This document shows positions 46,703 through 61,376 of a DNA stretch of 64,000 nucleotides, in pieces (position 1 is the stretch's first letter; each line of letters opens with the position of its first letter). The position numbers were made by a program, and so were the translations under genes. Origin of the DNA: Sorghum bicolor (Eukaryota > Streptophyta > Magnoliopsida > Poales > Poaceae); the NCBI RefSeq assembly GCF_000003195.3, contig NC_012872.2, forward strand, positions 2,046,001 to 2,110,000, read 5' to 3'. Under the pieces are notes generated by a model. The model ran no database searches. It was not told the DNA's origin and saw nothing but the letters and a program-made list of their open reading frames with translations.

Positions 46703-46708
46703 TATATA
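46703..46708 (-). promoter_or_regulatory. Candidate TATA box of CIPK gene B
   Basis: TATATA lies about 147 bp upstream of the ATG at 46556, within the minus-strand promoter (gccATATATAg context). Confidence 0.5.
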
Positions 46709-48809
46709 GAGAGTGTGCTCTTTGAAAAGTTTGACTTTTGGGGGGATCTTCTATTGTGTACTTTCTTTTCACAATTTGAATTTTCTCGAGAAAAAATTAA
46801 GCATTTTTTGGTACAGGTGTAATGTGATGGGAGAGCACTAGTAGTTCAGTCATTGCTGACTCGGATCTCTCCACCGCCGTTCGATGTGGATCGTGATGCT
46901 ATCTGGGCCGTTGGTTCTGGGTAAGGCAAGCTTTGCCACTGTTGTGCCGCTTGGTCGGTGATCTGGTGAAGGAGTCTCCTTTTTTCTGCACATTTGCATT
47001 TTCTGTCATGACACGGATGGATTGGCTGGAAAATGATTTTTCATCTATTTTGGTTTGACATTTCTGTGCCTTTCTATATGCTTAGTTGGAAGGAAATGCT
47101 ACGGAAAAAGGTCGGTGCACGGTCACAAGTGATTTGTTGCTATCCTCCACGCACGCAGGAAAAAGGTTGGTGGAAACAAGTTAAGTTTATTAGCTCTATA
47201 TTCTACTCCAAAATGTTCTGGTGCAGATTGAGATGCTTTTGCCACCTGTATGTCCTCATGCGTGGGCATCAACTTCTTTTCAAGGACTGCGATTTTATCA
47301 TAAAAATATAGGTGGGCAGAAAATGTTAATTAGCTCTTGATATTAAAAAAAGGTTAAATAGAAATTACTCCTGATGAAAACAATGTTAGTTTTAGTCTGT
47401 TTGTTTGTGTGTTTCTCGCATATGGCTCCTGATGAAAACAGAAGGGACAGTGTGTAGAAGCAGTACAACTTTTTTTTCTTTTTTTCCAGAGTTGAACAAG
47501 AAGCGCTCTCTTCGTTGTCCCAAGGTTATTGGTCTCCAAGAAACAAACAATATGAATGGTATGTTCTACTTCCACATCACGAGGGGACACTTATTTTGCG
47601 TCCAAAGTCCAAACACAAATATTTAACCCCTCTGCCTTCATTTTCCCAGAAGAACTGTGTAGCCCTCTATGCTTCATAGAGACATTAAGTACTTTTCCAC
47701 AGTGCAATTGTCTCCATTTATTTAGTTTGTTCAAAGATGCATGTATTGCACGACGAAATGTTCATGACAAAAGAAAAAGAAAATAATTTTAGTTGCTGTG
47801 ATGACCAAGTATTGGAATAAAAAATACCCTGGAAACCTTCAATAATTGGGTAACATCTTTTTAAATGCTGTGATAGTAAGGATTATGGAGGAAGGAATGT
47901 GATGCCCGGGATTCAGTGTTACCTGTTACACGTTGGATCCAACGCAGTGATCAGAAACTGTATAGTGGAAGCAAAAGAAATTTTCCTGATTGTATTTTAG
48001 CCCTTTTTGGGTCAAAGGCAAGTTACAAATAAGCATTAGGTTTCGGCAGAGCAGATTATTCAGTGCGATATTTATATAATTCACTTGCATGCTTGTATAA
48101 TGTGAACCAGCATGAATTTTAAAAACTAGCTGATACTGGATACTTATTACAGATCAGCTGATACGCCCAACGTATCTTTGGACCTTATACATAATACATC
48201 ACCATAGATTCATAGTGTACGATGCCATGATGATGAACACTGCTAAACATAAACATAGTGAGAGTCTTCACTCACGGCATCCATCCATGCATGGAAAAAA
48301 ATCATGCATAATTGCATATATATGCAACACAACAGAAATTACTTAATAATTTGCCTAGCATACATGGATAATACAAGAATTGTACAGTCTCATTTTTGGA
48401 ACAGTACATTATAAGGAAAACAGGTCGTGTACATATGTGATTGTGCAAATCTTCAGGCCATCATACGGCCTTCATCAACCTGAGTACCTGACAAACTGAC
48501 AAAGGCAAAACGTACACCAAAGATGCACGTACGCCATATAGAAAAATATACATCAAAGTTATAACAAAGCAGGGTCTCCAACCGGGGATATCCAGGAGAG
48601 TGAAGAGGTAATTGTTGAGACAATACTAAGTGACGTCCAGGAAAATGAAGAGAATGAGGAGGTGATCGTTAGGACAATCTCAGGTCGTGTGAATGAAATG
48701 GACTGGAGAAGACAGATGGGGCAATCAGTGCTAAAGAGCCAATCAACGGAGGCAGTTTAGAGGTCAGGGGGAGCATGTCAGGCAACCCCGGTCGTAGCAG
48801 GCTGACTCA
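46709..48809. other. Intergenic upstream of CIPK gene B
   Basis: No gene was recognised. Short ORFs around 47033-47786 have no domain. Confidence 0.4.
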
Positions 48810-48979
48810 GGCCTTGTTTAGATCCAAAAACTTTTTGGATTTTGACACCGTAGAACTTTAAACTGTGTAATTGGTTATTCTTTTTATCTATATTTAATAC
48901 TTCATGCATGTGCCGCAAGATTTGATGTGACGGAGAATCTTGTAAAGTTTTAGGTTTTTGAGTGTATCTAAACAAGGCC
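48810..48979. mobile_element. Tourist-like MITE, short variant, TCA target duplication
   Basis: GGCCTTGTTTAG termini are in inverted orientation, flanked by TCA (48807-48809 and 48980-48982). At 170 bp it lacks about 70 bp of the interior found in other copies. Confidence 0.85.
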
Positions 48980-49375
48980 TCACCAGTCCCAAAATTCCTC
49001 CTCGGATCTCTCTTCGTCAAGCTCATCGACTCAACCTGAGTCAAGTGCTAATGTTCAGACATGATTTCGGATCGATGTCACCTTCGAACTAGGAGATATA
49101 GAGAGTTTAGAGCATTAACAAAAGTGCCAGTGCATTTGCATTATGGTTATAGACCATGGTAGCATATTCTGCTGGACTTTTGACGATGCTAGTCTAAAAG
49201 ATGAGTGGAATATGTGTACGTATATTGCAACGGAACCTCAATACATATAGAATCAGACTCTGACTCCATATTGTTACTATCTCTAGACGCTCCGTTGACT
49301 AGGTAGTTAGGAGGAGGGGATGGAAAAAAAATAGGTGGAGAGAAATGTTGGCTCTTTAGTCTTTAAAATATTAAA

Positions 49376-49475
49376 AATATAGATAGAGATAGAGATAGAG
49401 ATAGAGATAGAGATTATATATATATATATAATAAAATTAAATATAGATATAAATATGAATATATAGATATAGATT
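49376..49475. repeat. GATA/GAGATA and AT microsatellite
   Basis: Repeats of agatag/gagata at about 49380-49413 are followed by an AT tract and imperfect atagatat words. Confidence 0.85.
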
Positions 49476-49830
49476 GATGGGCTAGGCCGGGCAGGATTAC
49501 AATGCCAGTTCCATCCTGTACTTCTATTTGGGCTGTAGCCCACCGTTGCCCTGAACGGACTTTTGCACCTATACAAGCTTCATCCGGCCCAACTGAACAA
49601 TATTCCCTTTCTCCAATCATTCAGTGCTGGCTGAGCCTACTTATCGACTTATCATGTCTGCATGTAGTCCTCGCAAAAGAGTGTTATCATGTCTGCTCTC
49701 AATTATGGAGTGCCTGCTTGCCGGCTGCCGCCATGGCTCAGATTCAGAGGCTCAGAGATGCAGGAAAATACTCAGAGCATCACATGACTGACAAATGAAA
49801 AGCTGCCAAGGCCAATGCTTAGGCCCCTCG

Positions 49831-50057
49831 GTCTTGTTTAGTTCACCTCTTCAAGATTTCCCGTCACATCAAATCTTGTAGCACTCGCATGAAGCATTAA
49901 ATATACACGAAAACAAAAACTAATTACACAGTTTAGGTGTAAATCACGAGACAAATCTTTTAATCCTAGTTAGTCTATAATTAAATAATATTTATCACAA
50001 ACAAACGAAAGTGCTACATTACCGAAATCCGAAATTTTTTCGAAACTAAACAAAGCC
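49831..50057. mobile_element. Tourist-like MITE with TCG target duplication
   Basis: Ends GTCTTGTTTAG and CTAAACAAAGCC, flanked by TCG (49828-49830 and 50058-50060). The interior matches the family. Confidence 0.8.
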
Positions 50058-50826
50058 TCGTTACAGCTGTTACTAAAAACTGTTTGCCCTGGGGCCGTGC
50101 GCACCTGCAAAGCCAGAGCACATGTTCAGTGTAATAGTGACCAGAGGCGATGCATAGCAGGACGCTGGACGCATACGCCGGCGCCGCCTCTCATCTCAGA
50201 TCCAGTCAGGAGTAGTGCCTTGGCATGCATCATGCATATCGTGGCACTATGGCAGGGGGTGACAATAATGCGAAGCACTCGTGGAACTACTAGCTAGCAA
50301 GCCGATCGACCGATCCTTTTTGCAAGGCTGTGATGCTATAGCGCCTACTAGACGTCAAGACGTGGGCACTGGATCGAACCCCGGCAAAGTGACATGCACA
50401 AGGCATGTACTACTCTCATGTACGTATATATGATGGCGTGATCCACGCTACAGCGTCGCGCTACCGAACAACGCCACCTCACGGGGCCCTCGCCGTCTCG
50501 CCGGCACGGCACGACGCGCTGCCGTGGACGCCATGTCAGGCCGGCACCACGGCCATCCACGACTCCATCCAGGGTGTCCCCGCGCTCCGTCCATTGCACC
50601 CGCACACTTTCGATCGAGATAGAATCATGAGAAGGGATCGAAAATCCGGCGCAGGAACACGGCGGGGTTTGCGATCACATCAAGAACCTCATATATGCAT
50701 GCTTATCATTCATACTACGTACTTCTGTCATTCTGTGAATCGAAGCAAAAGTGTACACCAAGAAGTAACTGTAATTCCACCGATCAATTAATGCAACGCA
50801 GTGGCACCGCGCGCGCAGCAACTGGA

Positions 50827-53140
<2,314 letters not shown>

Positions 53141-53305
53141 AACAGTGTCTAATGTAGTAACATTGCTTGCGGAACTAGGGAGGATCCGAGCGTCCATGAA
53201 CAATCACTTTTGACACCTTAAGGCGTCACTAATACATGTTGTATTCAACTTTTTTCTACCTTAATACAAACACGCGTATACCTTTTGCGTGTTTAAGAAA
53301 AAAAA
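53141..53305 (+). mobile_element. Truncated LINE/SINE insertion with 16-bp target duplication
   Basis: The insert ends in ttttgcgtgtttaagaaaaaaaa. TACTAATCTATCCTTG at 53125-53140 recurs with one change at 53306-53321. The size (165 bp) and A-tail fit a 5'-truncated non-LTR element. Confidence 0.7.
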
Positions 53306-53701
53306 TACTAATCTATTCTTGCTAGAAATTTATTTATTCAGGGGCAGATAGAGTCTGTGTTAGTGCGATGTCACATGTAATTAATCTAATGGCCTATATT
53401 TATACAATAGTAACAATCATACGTACTACACCATCAATACATGACCCATCTTATTTTCTTATTAATTTTCTTAGGATTCGTGTCTTATCTAGCCTGCTTA
53501 TCTTCCCTTTCTCCTCGTCTCTTCTCCATCTCAATACAAATCTAATATGACAACTCCTGCATCTCGCTTATACAGATATGGTTCCTTCCAACTTTAAGTC
53601 CATGTTGAGTCATTCACAAGTAGGACTAAGTGCAATCAGACCCACCTATTAGTGATTCAATTACACCTAATTTAGAGTTAGAGAAGTGCCATTTGTTGTT
53701 A

Positions 53702-53898
53702 GGCCATCCTCAATGGGAGTTTCATGTCACACTTTCCAACACATAAATATTTTGGAAACAGTGCATAAGAGTTTCATGGGGATGAAACTCTCTCTACTCC
53801 CATGAAACTCTTATCATCTCTCTCTTTATTAATATAGCGCCACATCAGCATATTTAATGTGCATGAAACTCTAATGAAACCCCCATTGAGACTGGACT
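53702..53898. mobile_element. MITE-like hairpin, CCTCAATGGGAGTTTCATG family
   Basis: The left ggccatcctcaatgggagtt and the right aacccccattgagactgga form inverted ends, with a second nested inverted repeat (gagtttcatgggga / tcccatgaaactct) at the centre. No clean target duplication was found. Confidence 0.6.
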
Positions 53899-54362
53899 AT
53901 CCGGAGGATACATAGACTCTGTTTGGATATGTTAGTTGCTAATAGTTTGCTAGCTAATATCTCATTTATTAGCTGGTTAGTACAAATAGTGATATAGCTA
54001 TTAGTTGGTTATTAGCTAACAATCAGCTAGACTAATAGCTGGACCGTTTGGATTGAAAGGATCTTATTATTTGCAACACTATTAGCTCTGTGATCAAAAC
54101 AGGGGCATAGTCGCATAGACATGGACCGGTGGACGTAATGCGGCAATGGGCACTGACTGGTCTACCTTCTGCATGTAATTTAAGTACAGGAACATACTGC
54201 TCCTTCATGCTAAGTTGCCATTAAATGGGCAGACCATGGTCATCAGCAATCAATCCAAACGTGCATACATGTCTGTAACTTCGGCATGGCTTCTACGGCA
54301 GCTGATGATGCACATCGAGTGGTTTCTTTGCCTGAGAACGATCTATCATACACTCTTTGAAA

Positions 54363-54592
54363 GTTTCAACTCCTAAAATCCGTATCAATCAAACTTTTTT
54401 AGATTTGACCAACTATATAGAAAAGAACATTAATATCTATAACACAAAATAAATATTTTATGAAAATATATTATATGGCAAATCTAATAATATTAATATG
54501 GTACTATAAATTATTTTAGTATTTTTTCTAAAAAATTAGTCAAAGTTTTAAAGTTTAACTTAAGATAATTTTAGAAATTGAAGCTTTTATGA
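54363..54592. mobile_element. Stowaway-like remnant
   Basis: AT-rich and homologous to 11536-11745 (aatccgtatcaatcaaactttttt, tagaaaagaacattaatatctat, tcaaagttttaaagtttaactta). The ends are not preserved. Confidence 0.5.
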
Positions 54593-54599
54593 GTATAAC

Positions 54600-55615
54600 A
54601 AGTTTGGAAACAAACTCCGTGATTGTTACGCCGTGCCAAAGATCTGCACCTGTGCGTTGCCTTGGCGATAGTTCTAGTACTGGCTACCGAGTGCACGCGC
54701 CGTATCGACCCACACTGGCCCAGCAGTGAGCATTTCTTGTCAAATGGCAAAGGTACGTCGTACGTGTCCAGACTAGAGTCGTGTCGTGCGGTATAAGGCA
54801 CGTACCAGATTACAGTGCCATAGTTACATGTATATAGAGAGAACATACGCCTCATCATCATTAGCTTAAGTAGGATGAGTGTAGCGGACATGAGGACATC
54901 GATCGATTGTTCAAGAAAAGTCATACTGTATGTTCACTTGAAAAGGTTTGGAAGTTTCTTGTCCTGTTCCTGTTTTCAGTGAATTTTATTGAGTGAAGCT
55001 CACATTTTGAATCCATAATTGGTGCTTTCACTCCCAATGTAATATGTTTTGTTTACAGGGATTCACGGACAATGAATAGTTCTTCATAATATTTAGACAT
55101 AGCATCGAGGATTCGACCCGAGGTCAAGAGGCACAGCACAAGAGATGGTTGTTGATTCATTCTTGACATAAATTTGGGCCCAATAGGACTCAATACGGCC
55201 CAAATTTGCGTGCGAACTCTAGTTAAAAAAAAACAGAGGCCCAAAGTGTTGTCTCTGCGTGCGAACTCTAGTTAAAAGAATCAGCCCATAGTTGGTGTGA
55301 ACTTGGGCTACAACTCAATTAGCCTAACTCCCGCCGACATCGTCCTCCATTTCTCCTCCTCCTTTTTTTACCCGACAAACACAAAGAACCCAATTCATTC
55401 ACAGGCTAATTTCAGACTGAGATGAGAAAAAAAAATGGAAAGTCCAAAGACTTCAGTGAACCACGCAAATCTTCTCTCCTCACGTGACGTGGCTGCCCTG
55501 CATGGCCAAATTAGGCATCGCTGATTTCTCTTCCGTTTTACTACTACTCACCATATCCAAACAGACATTACTTCAAAGACCCTCTAAGTACCTTTTCTCC
55601 CTACTTGCAAGAGCC
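54600..55615. other. Intergenic, no gene recognised
   Basis: Short ORFs only. The phrase gcgtgcgaactctagttaaaa occurs twice, near 55209 and 55258. Confidence 0.4.
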
Positions 55616-55627
55616 AAGAGTGCCCAT
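55616..55627. repeat. Left target duplication of the 55628-56775 insertion
   Basis: AAGAGTGCCCAT, repeated exactly at 56776-56787. Confidence 0.75.
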
Positions 55628-56775
55628 AGTCTATACCCCAACACTAACCCCCGCATCGCCGCCCACACGGGAGACTTGAGTGGCCATCGAGCCGCCGCCG
55701 CCGGAGCAGGCGTTGGCAAGGCCAGCACGACTCGCCGGTATGGCGGCGGTAGGGCCTTTCTCGCACGACGATTGCGTGGTGGCGCGGGTGACCACAGTCT
55801 GGCAGGGCATGACCGAGCTGGGGCAGCGTGGGGCTCGGCTAGGCGGGCTCCTGCGGCTGCGATGGCACCGGCCAAGATCCGAGGTGGTGCGTCTAGGAAA
55901 GAGCAACGCAGCGATAGCTTAAGCGGCAACGATGGCAAGGTCTGGCAGCGACCGGGCTTCATAGGGCTGGATCCGGTGCAAATCCAACGAAGGCGTGGAG
56001 GGATCGATGTAGGTGGAGGTGGCTGCTTGTCGTCGAGGTCTCTAATCTTCGGATTTGGACTCATGGACAACAAATTCACCTCCGGTGGCCAAATCTAGTC
56101 TCATTTGACGTACATCGGTGCTACAGGGATGGCACGTGGAGATCTGGCGTGGGCGCGCTGGCTAGACAGCGACAACGACATACGCTAGAGCAAGCAGCGG
56201 CAACTGCAGTGACCTCGATGTGCGATTGTGTTGTGTGGGGCTGGGTCTAGGCTTCACTCATCCATGGTTGCCTGCGCACTGGATATGGGAATTAGCCAAT
56301 GCCACACATGGGGGTAAAGGAGCCATGGCAAAAAGCTATGTGATTAGACCGATGACGGGGGCTGCATTCTTCCTTGGAAACGTCTATCGATCGGCTATCT
56401 TCCTTTATGTAGCGTGTTGATCCTAGGTGTAATGCCTTGACCTTCTAGTTAGACGACGGTGACGCCGGTGACATCACGTCTCTCCTTGGAGGCTTCACTT
56501 TGGAATCATGTACCTGTCAATTTGTAATAGTTGTGACCTTTACGGTGAGAAAGGTGAAGGGTTTTAGTCGTCACCGTTGTGGCAATTTAGCTGAAATTTT
56601 AAGATAGATGCTATGGTGGTGCGCATGGATCTTGACAAGTTAAGGCTGTTTTGGTGTGCGTGTGAGACATGTGCTCTAGTGTTTGATTGTATTGTTGGTA
56701 TCTGTAATAAAAAATAGCTATATATATTAGTTAATACTGAGGCTATAATACTTTTAATATATTCCTTTTCAAAAA
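55628..56775 (+). mobile_element. Non-LTR-type retro-insertion, GC-rich 5' part
   Basis: 1.15 kb bounded by an exact 12-bp duplication. The 5' part is GC-rich with no domain in its ORFs (for example 55484-56098). The 3' part is AT-rich, has an AATAAA-like word near 56706 (gtaataaaaaatag) and ends in tattccttttcaaaaa. It has the same layout as the insertion at 2457-4237 but in the opposite orientation. No reverse transcriptase is present, so it would need help from another element. Confidence 0.65.
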
Positions 56776-56879
56776 AAGAGTGCCCATCATTTTTTTTCTA
56801 AAAAACAGTGGCCATCTTCAGTTCTCGTAATGAAACGATGTTGTGAACAAAGAACATGGAACCCTCAATGCTCAATAAT

Positions 56880-57110
56880 GGCTTTGTTTAGTTCTCAAAA
56901 ATTTTCAAGATTCTTCGTCACATTGAATCTTTGTACGCATGCATGGAGCATTAAAAATAGATAAAAATAAAAACTAATTGTACTTTTGTTTATAATTTAC
57001 GAAACAAATTTTTTGAACATAGTTACTCCGTAATTAGACAATAATTGTCACATACAAACGAAAGTGTTATAGGAGCCAAAGTCAAAAATTTTCACGAACT
57101 GAACAAGGCC
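56880..57110. mobile_element. Tourist-like MITE with AAT target duplication
   Basis: GGCTTTGTTTAG and GAACAAGGCC ends, flanked by AAT (56877-56879 and 57111-57113). Confidence 0.82.
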
Positions 57111-57251
57111 AATGTATCACAGCATATACATATTCAACATGTGCTATCTGGTTAGAGATTCATGCTACACACTATTCAATATAAAACTCTAAAATTTTAA
57201 ATTACATATATCTCAATACGATATATATATATATATAAACGGTGAGAAAGT

Positions 57252-57493
57252 GGCCCTGTTTACTTTCAAATTTTTTTGCAAAATAGAAATAGTAGTATTT
57301 TCGTTTGTATTTGACAAATATTGTCCAATTATAGATTAACTAGGCTTAAAAGATTCGTCTCGTCAATTCTGACCAAACTGTGTAATTAGTTTTTATTTTC
57401 ATCTATATTTAATACTCAATACATACGTTTAAAGATTCGATGTGACGAAGAATTTAAAAAATTTTGCAAAATTTTTAGGAACTAAACAAGGCC
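57252..57493. mobile_element. Tourist-like MITE, opposite orientation
   Basis: GGCCCTGTTTAC..CTAAACAAGGCC, with the interior reversed relative to the copy before it (agtagtattttcgtttg near the left end). No clean target duplication. Confidence 0.75.
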
Positions 57494-57809
57494 CTACTTT
57501 CATCGCTTCCATTCCGCTCCACTCGGCTCTCCACTCCTGCACGGACCACTCCCGCCGCAGGGATGGCAGAACGGCAGTACTGCCGCTGAAACATTTCCTC
57601 GCGGCTCGCGCGCTGCCGCTGCCCAATTGCGTGCTAGCTGCCGATTCGCGTCCGGATCACGAGCACGGAATGGGGCGCCGAGCCAGCCCGATCCGGCCGG
57701 TCGAGGTCGACACATCGGCGCCGAGGGGTCAGGCCCTGTTCCGGTCAATGCGGGATGTGACACCATCTGTCCTGCTCCTGCCGTCTGCGTCTCAGCCCAC
57801 CACATCTAG

Positions 57810-58051
57810 GGCTTGTTTAGTTTCAAAATATTTTGCAAAATCGACACTATAGTTTTTTCGTTTGTATTTGATAAATATTATCTAATCATGGATTAACTAG
57901 GCTCAAAAGATTCGTCTCGTCAATTTTGACCAAACTGTGCAATTAGTTTTTATTTTTGTCTATATTTAATACTTCATGCATGTGTTTAAAGATTCGATGT
58001 GACGGAGAATCTGAAAAATTTTGCAAAATTTTTTGGGAACTAAACAAGACC
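57810..58051. mobile_element. Tourist-like MITE with TAG target duplication
   Basis: GGCTTGTTTAG..CTAAACAAGACC, flanked by TAG (57807-57809 and 58052-58054). It directly abuts the next copy. Confidence 0.82.
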
Positions 58052-58053
58052 TA

Positions 58054-58296
58054 GGCCTTGATTATTTCACGCAAAAATAAAAAAAAATCATTATTCTCTG
58101 TTATATCGAATCTTACAGCACATATATAAAAAATTAAATATAAATAAATATAAAATTTAATTGCGTAATTTATCTACAAATTACAAAATGAATTTTTTGA
58201 GTCTAGTTAGTTTATAGTTAGACAATAATAATTACTAAATAAAAACAAAAGTACTATAGTAGCCAAAACTTAAAAGTTTTCGAAACTAAATAAAAC
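58054..58296. mobile_element. Tourist-like MITE abutting the previous copy
   Basis: GGCCTTG..aaactaaataaaacc, with CTA on both sides (58051-58053 and 58297-58299). The left flank is shared with the right end of the copy at 57810. A further right-half fragment follows to about 58390. Confidence 0.75.
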
Positions 58297-58302
58297 CTAG
58301 TC

Positions 58303-58390
58303 TATAATTAAATATTAATTACTAAATAAAACAGAAATAATATAATATAATAGCCAAATTTAAAAACTTTTCAAAACTAAATGAGACCTA
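58303..58390. mobile_element. MITE right-half fragment
   Basis: Reads tataattaaatattaattactaaataaaa and ends aaaactaaatgagacc. It is a third, truncated member of the run. Confidence 0.55.
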
Positions 58391-58464
58391 ATCCACCTTC
58401 CCTGTCCCGTGATTAACGGTGGCGTCCTGGATGATAAACCCTACGGAGTAGGAGTACTACTCTA

Positions 58465-58694
58465 GGCCTTGTTTAGTTTATTTTTTCAAAATGAACACCG
58501 TAGTATTTTGTTTATATTTAATAAATATTGTTCAATGGATTGCTAGGCTCAAAAGATTTATCTCGTAAATTTTATTAAAACTGTACAATTAGTTATTTCA
58601 TTTATCTATATTTAACGTTCTATGTATGTACTGTAAAATTTGATGTAACGAGAAATTTAAAAAGTTTGCAAATTTTTTTGAACTGAACAAGGCC
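58465..58694. mobile_element. Tourist-like MITE
   Basis: GGCCTTGTTTAG..gaactgaacaaggcc. Interior in the reverse orientation. Flanking triplets CTA and GTA, one mismatch. Confidence 0.75.
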
Positions 58695-58719
58695 GTAGTC
58701 ATGTTCCCGATCAGATCAT

Positions 58720-58975
58720 GGCCCAGTTTAACACAACAAAAAACTTTTAAAGATTTTCCGTTATATCGAATCTTACAGCATATGCATGGAGCATTAAATA
58801 TATATGAAAATAATAACTAATTATACAGTTTACCTGTAAATCACGAGATGAATCTTTTGAGCCTAATTAGTCTATGATTGGATAATAATTACCAAATAAA
58901 AACAAAAATGCTATAGTATCTCAAAACAAAAATACTACAGTATCTCAAATAAAAAAATAGGAATTGAACAAGGCC
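58720..58975. mobile_element. Tourist-like MITE with short internal duplication
   Basis: GGCCCAGTTTA..gaacaaggcc. The phrase tacagtatctcaaa/tatagtatctcaaa is repeated near 58905-58950. Confidence 0.7.
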
Positions 58976-59148
58976 CAGATTATCCTACTCCGTATTTGGA
59001 GAAAGGAGAAAGGGGAAGGAGAATAATGGAGCAATCAGGCTCGCTGGAGAATTTTTAGTTCGAGGAGAATGTAGTTATGTGATGGTGATGGGAAATTTGT
59101 CCGTCTAGCCGGTAGAGTTGATGGGTGGAATGGAACGTGCTCAAATCA

Positions 59149-59388
59149 GGCTTTTGTTTAGATACACCCAAAAACTCAAAACTTATAAGATCTCACATCA
59201 CATCGAATCTTCCGGCACTTACATGAAACATTAAATATAAATAAAAAAGATAACTAATTACACAGTTTACCTGTAAATCACGATACGAATCTTTTAAGTC
59301 TAGTTACTTCATAATTGGACAATGTTTGTCAAATAAAAACAAAAATAATACAATATCAAAATAAAAAAAATTGGATCTAAACAAGGCG
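59149..59388. mobile_element. Tourist-like MITE with TCA target duplication
   Basis: GGCTTTTGTTTAG..ctaaacaaggcg, flanked by TCA (59146-59148 and 59389-59391). Confidence 0.8.
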
Positions 59389-59761
59389 TCAGACGAGTGC
59401 TAGCTCCTGCGATAAGTCAAGGACATTACAGCCAAGTAGCTAGTAGCTACTGCTCCATACCGAAGATTTCGATAACAGCCGGTAGAAAATCAGCCTAGAT
59501 CCTCGCCGGTTTGAATATCTCGTTGGGCAGTTTTTGACCGGATCGAGAAAAAAAAATATATTTCCTCGGTCTCATTAAAGGTGATGTTGTTTTCCTCTTG
59601 AGTATCATGTTTGTCCATTTGTCTTATTTAAAAAAATCAAATTGTAAAATAAATAAATTATTATTAAAGTATTTTTAATGATAAAATAAGTAATAATATT
59701 GTAGATATATTTGTACAAAAATTTTGAATAAGATGAATAATCAAACAACCGGGAAAAGCAA

Positions 59762-60016
59762 TACTCTCTCTGTACTCATAAAAAATAATTTAAAACAGCG
59801 ACATGATCTGCAAAACCTAATTTTAACTCTTTATTTTTATAAAAATATTTATTAGAAAGTGGTACACGTATATTTTTATAAAAATAATTTAATACAAATC
59901 TATTTCAGTAGTTTTTATTTTTAAATTTAATAACCTAAAATTGTTCATGATTTATATTTTCAATAATTAACCTAAAACTAGTTCAAAACGATTTATTTTG
60001 AGATTATGGAGGGAGT
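59762..60016. mobile_element. Stowaway MITE
   Basis: Begins tactctctctgtactcat and ends attatggagggagta, the degenerate CTCCCTCCGT-type terminal repeats with TA at the edges. The AT-rich interior has ttaaaacagcgacatgatc and aaacgatttattttgag. A related AT-rich remnant precedes it (about 59560-59745). Confidence 0.7.
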
Positions 60017-60465
60017 ATTCCAGAGATTCATTGGGCTGTTGCAGTGGCTACGGTGTCCCAATGGTGCTCAAGTTGAGACCGATGGCCAGTCGGGCCTCTT
60101 TGGCAGTTTTTTTTGAACCGAGTCAACATTCAAAGTAGGTTTGTCTCTCTTTGCAAATCTGTCAAACACTAGGTCATAAGACAGGCAAAAGAAAAACTGG
60201 TGGGAGGAAAAGCAAGCCATCTAAACATGTGTTTTCTCAAACTCCTCTGATATTTTTATGACAAACAGAGCACTTTCCTTTTTTAAAAAAAAGGAAAAAA
60301 AACAGCTCATAGGTACAGATGAGATGGCAGTCAAGGTCGGCACGCGAGCTGCTGCTGCGGGTCATCACGCGACGCCGCTGTGAGCAGTGAGCACTGAGCA
60401 TTCACATCACGGAATAAATAGCTTTGCCTGCCCGGCCGGCGGCCGCTACGCTCGCGACTTTTGCA

Positions 60466-60703
60466 ATTGTTTAGTTCACTAAAAAAACAAAAAGTTTTCG
60501 AGATTCCCCGTCACATCGAATCTTACGGCACATGCATAAAGCATTAAATATAGACGAAAGCAAAAACTAATTACACAGTTTAACTAGAAATCGCGAGACA
60601 AATCTTTTGATCCTAGTTAGTCCATAATTAAATAATATTTGTCAAAAAAAAACGAAAGTGCTACAGTACCGAAATCCGAAATCTTTTCGGCACTAAACAA
60701 GGC
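60466..60703. mobile_element. Tourist-like MITE with GCA target duplication, eroded left tip
   Basis: Begins attgtttagttcact and ends actaaacaaggc, flanked by GCA (60463-60465 and 60704-60706). The first bases of the left terminus are missing. Confidence 0.75.
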
Positions 60704-61376
60704 GCAAGTACTCCTCCCGGCAGCGGTTTGCACCAACCAGAGGCGGCAGGAGGAAAAAGAATGCCGACCTGCACTGCACGGCACTGTAGTGCCTGTACCG
60801 GCCGGAAGCAGAGAGCAGCGAGAGCCTGCCCATGCATGCCCTTGCGTGTTTGAACGCGGGCGCAGTGCAGTCAAAACCTATCCGCCGTCCGGTCATGGCG
60901 TAGACCGTGTAGCTGCGAGCTGCGGCTGTGCAACACTGCCACTGGACACTGGTGCAGCGGCTGCGCGGCAGCTCCGAGAGACGATGACCGGTCACCGGTG
61001 TGCCGTGTGCATGCGATGGCGCGGCAACGCAACGGCATGCAGGAGGGAGGCGGCGGCAGCGCGCGGCTCCGGGTCTTCCGAAAGGTCCCAGTTTTCGGCA
61101 CGAGTAGCGCGACGCTTTTCATCGAAAGGTGCACACGGGCCAGTGGCCATGGCCATAGGTGACAAAGGAGACGAGAAATCCAACCAACATCTGTTGCTAT
61201 CTCTGACTCGGAGTACATGCTTCGAGTATTGGGATTGGATTGGATTGTGTGTGATCACTGATGATGAGCTTCATTCATTCACCCTTGTGCGTGAGCACCG
61301 CCACTGCCTTGTTACAGTCGATGTACGTACTACCACAGTCTACATACACTGACAGCAACCGGGCACGATTATATTA
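60704..61376. other. Intergenic, no gene recognised
   Basis: GC-richer island between two MITEs. The ORF at 60639-61352 starts within a MITE and shows no domain. Confidence 0.4.

Noticed and set aside
50348..50400. Possible tRNA T-arm (ggatcgaacccc)
   Set aside because: No matching acceptor, D or anticodon arms around it.
55053..55244. ORF resembling a retrotransposon polyprotein fragment
   Set aside because: Too short, no protease, RT or integrase motif.
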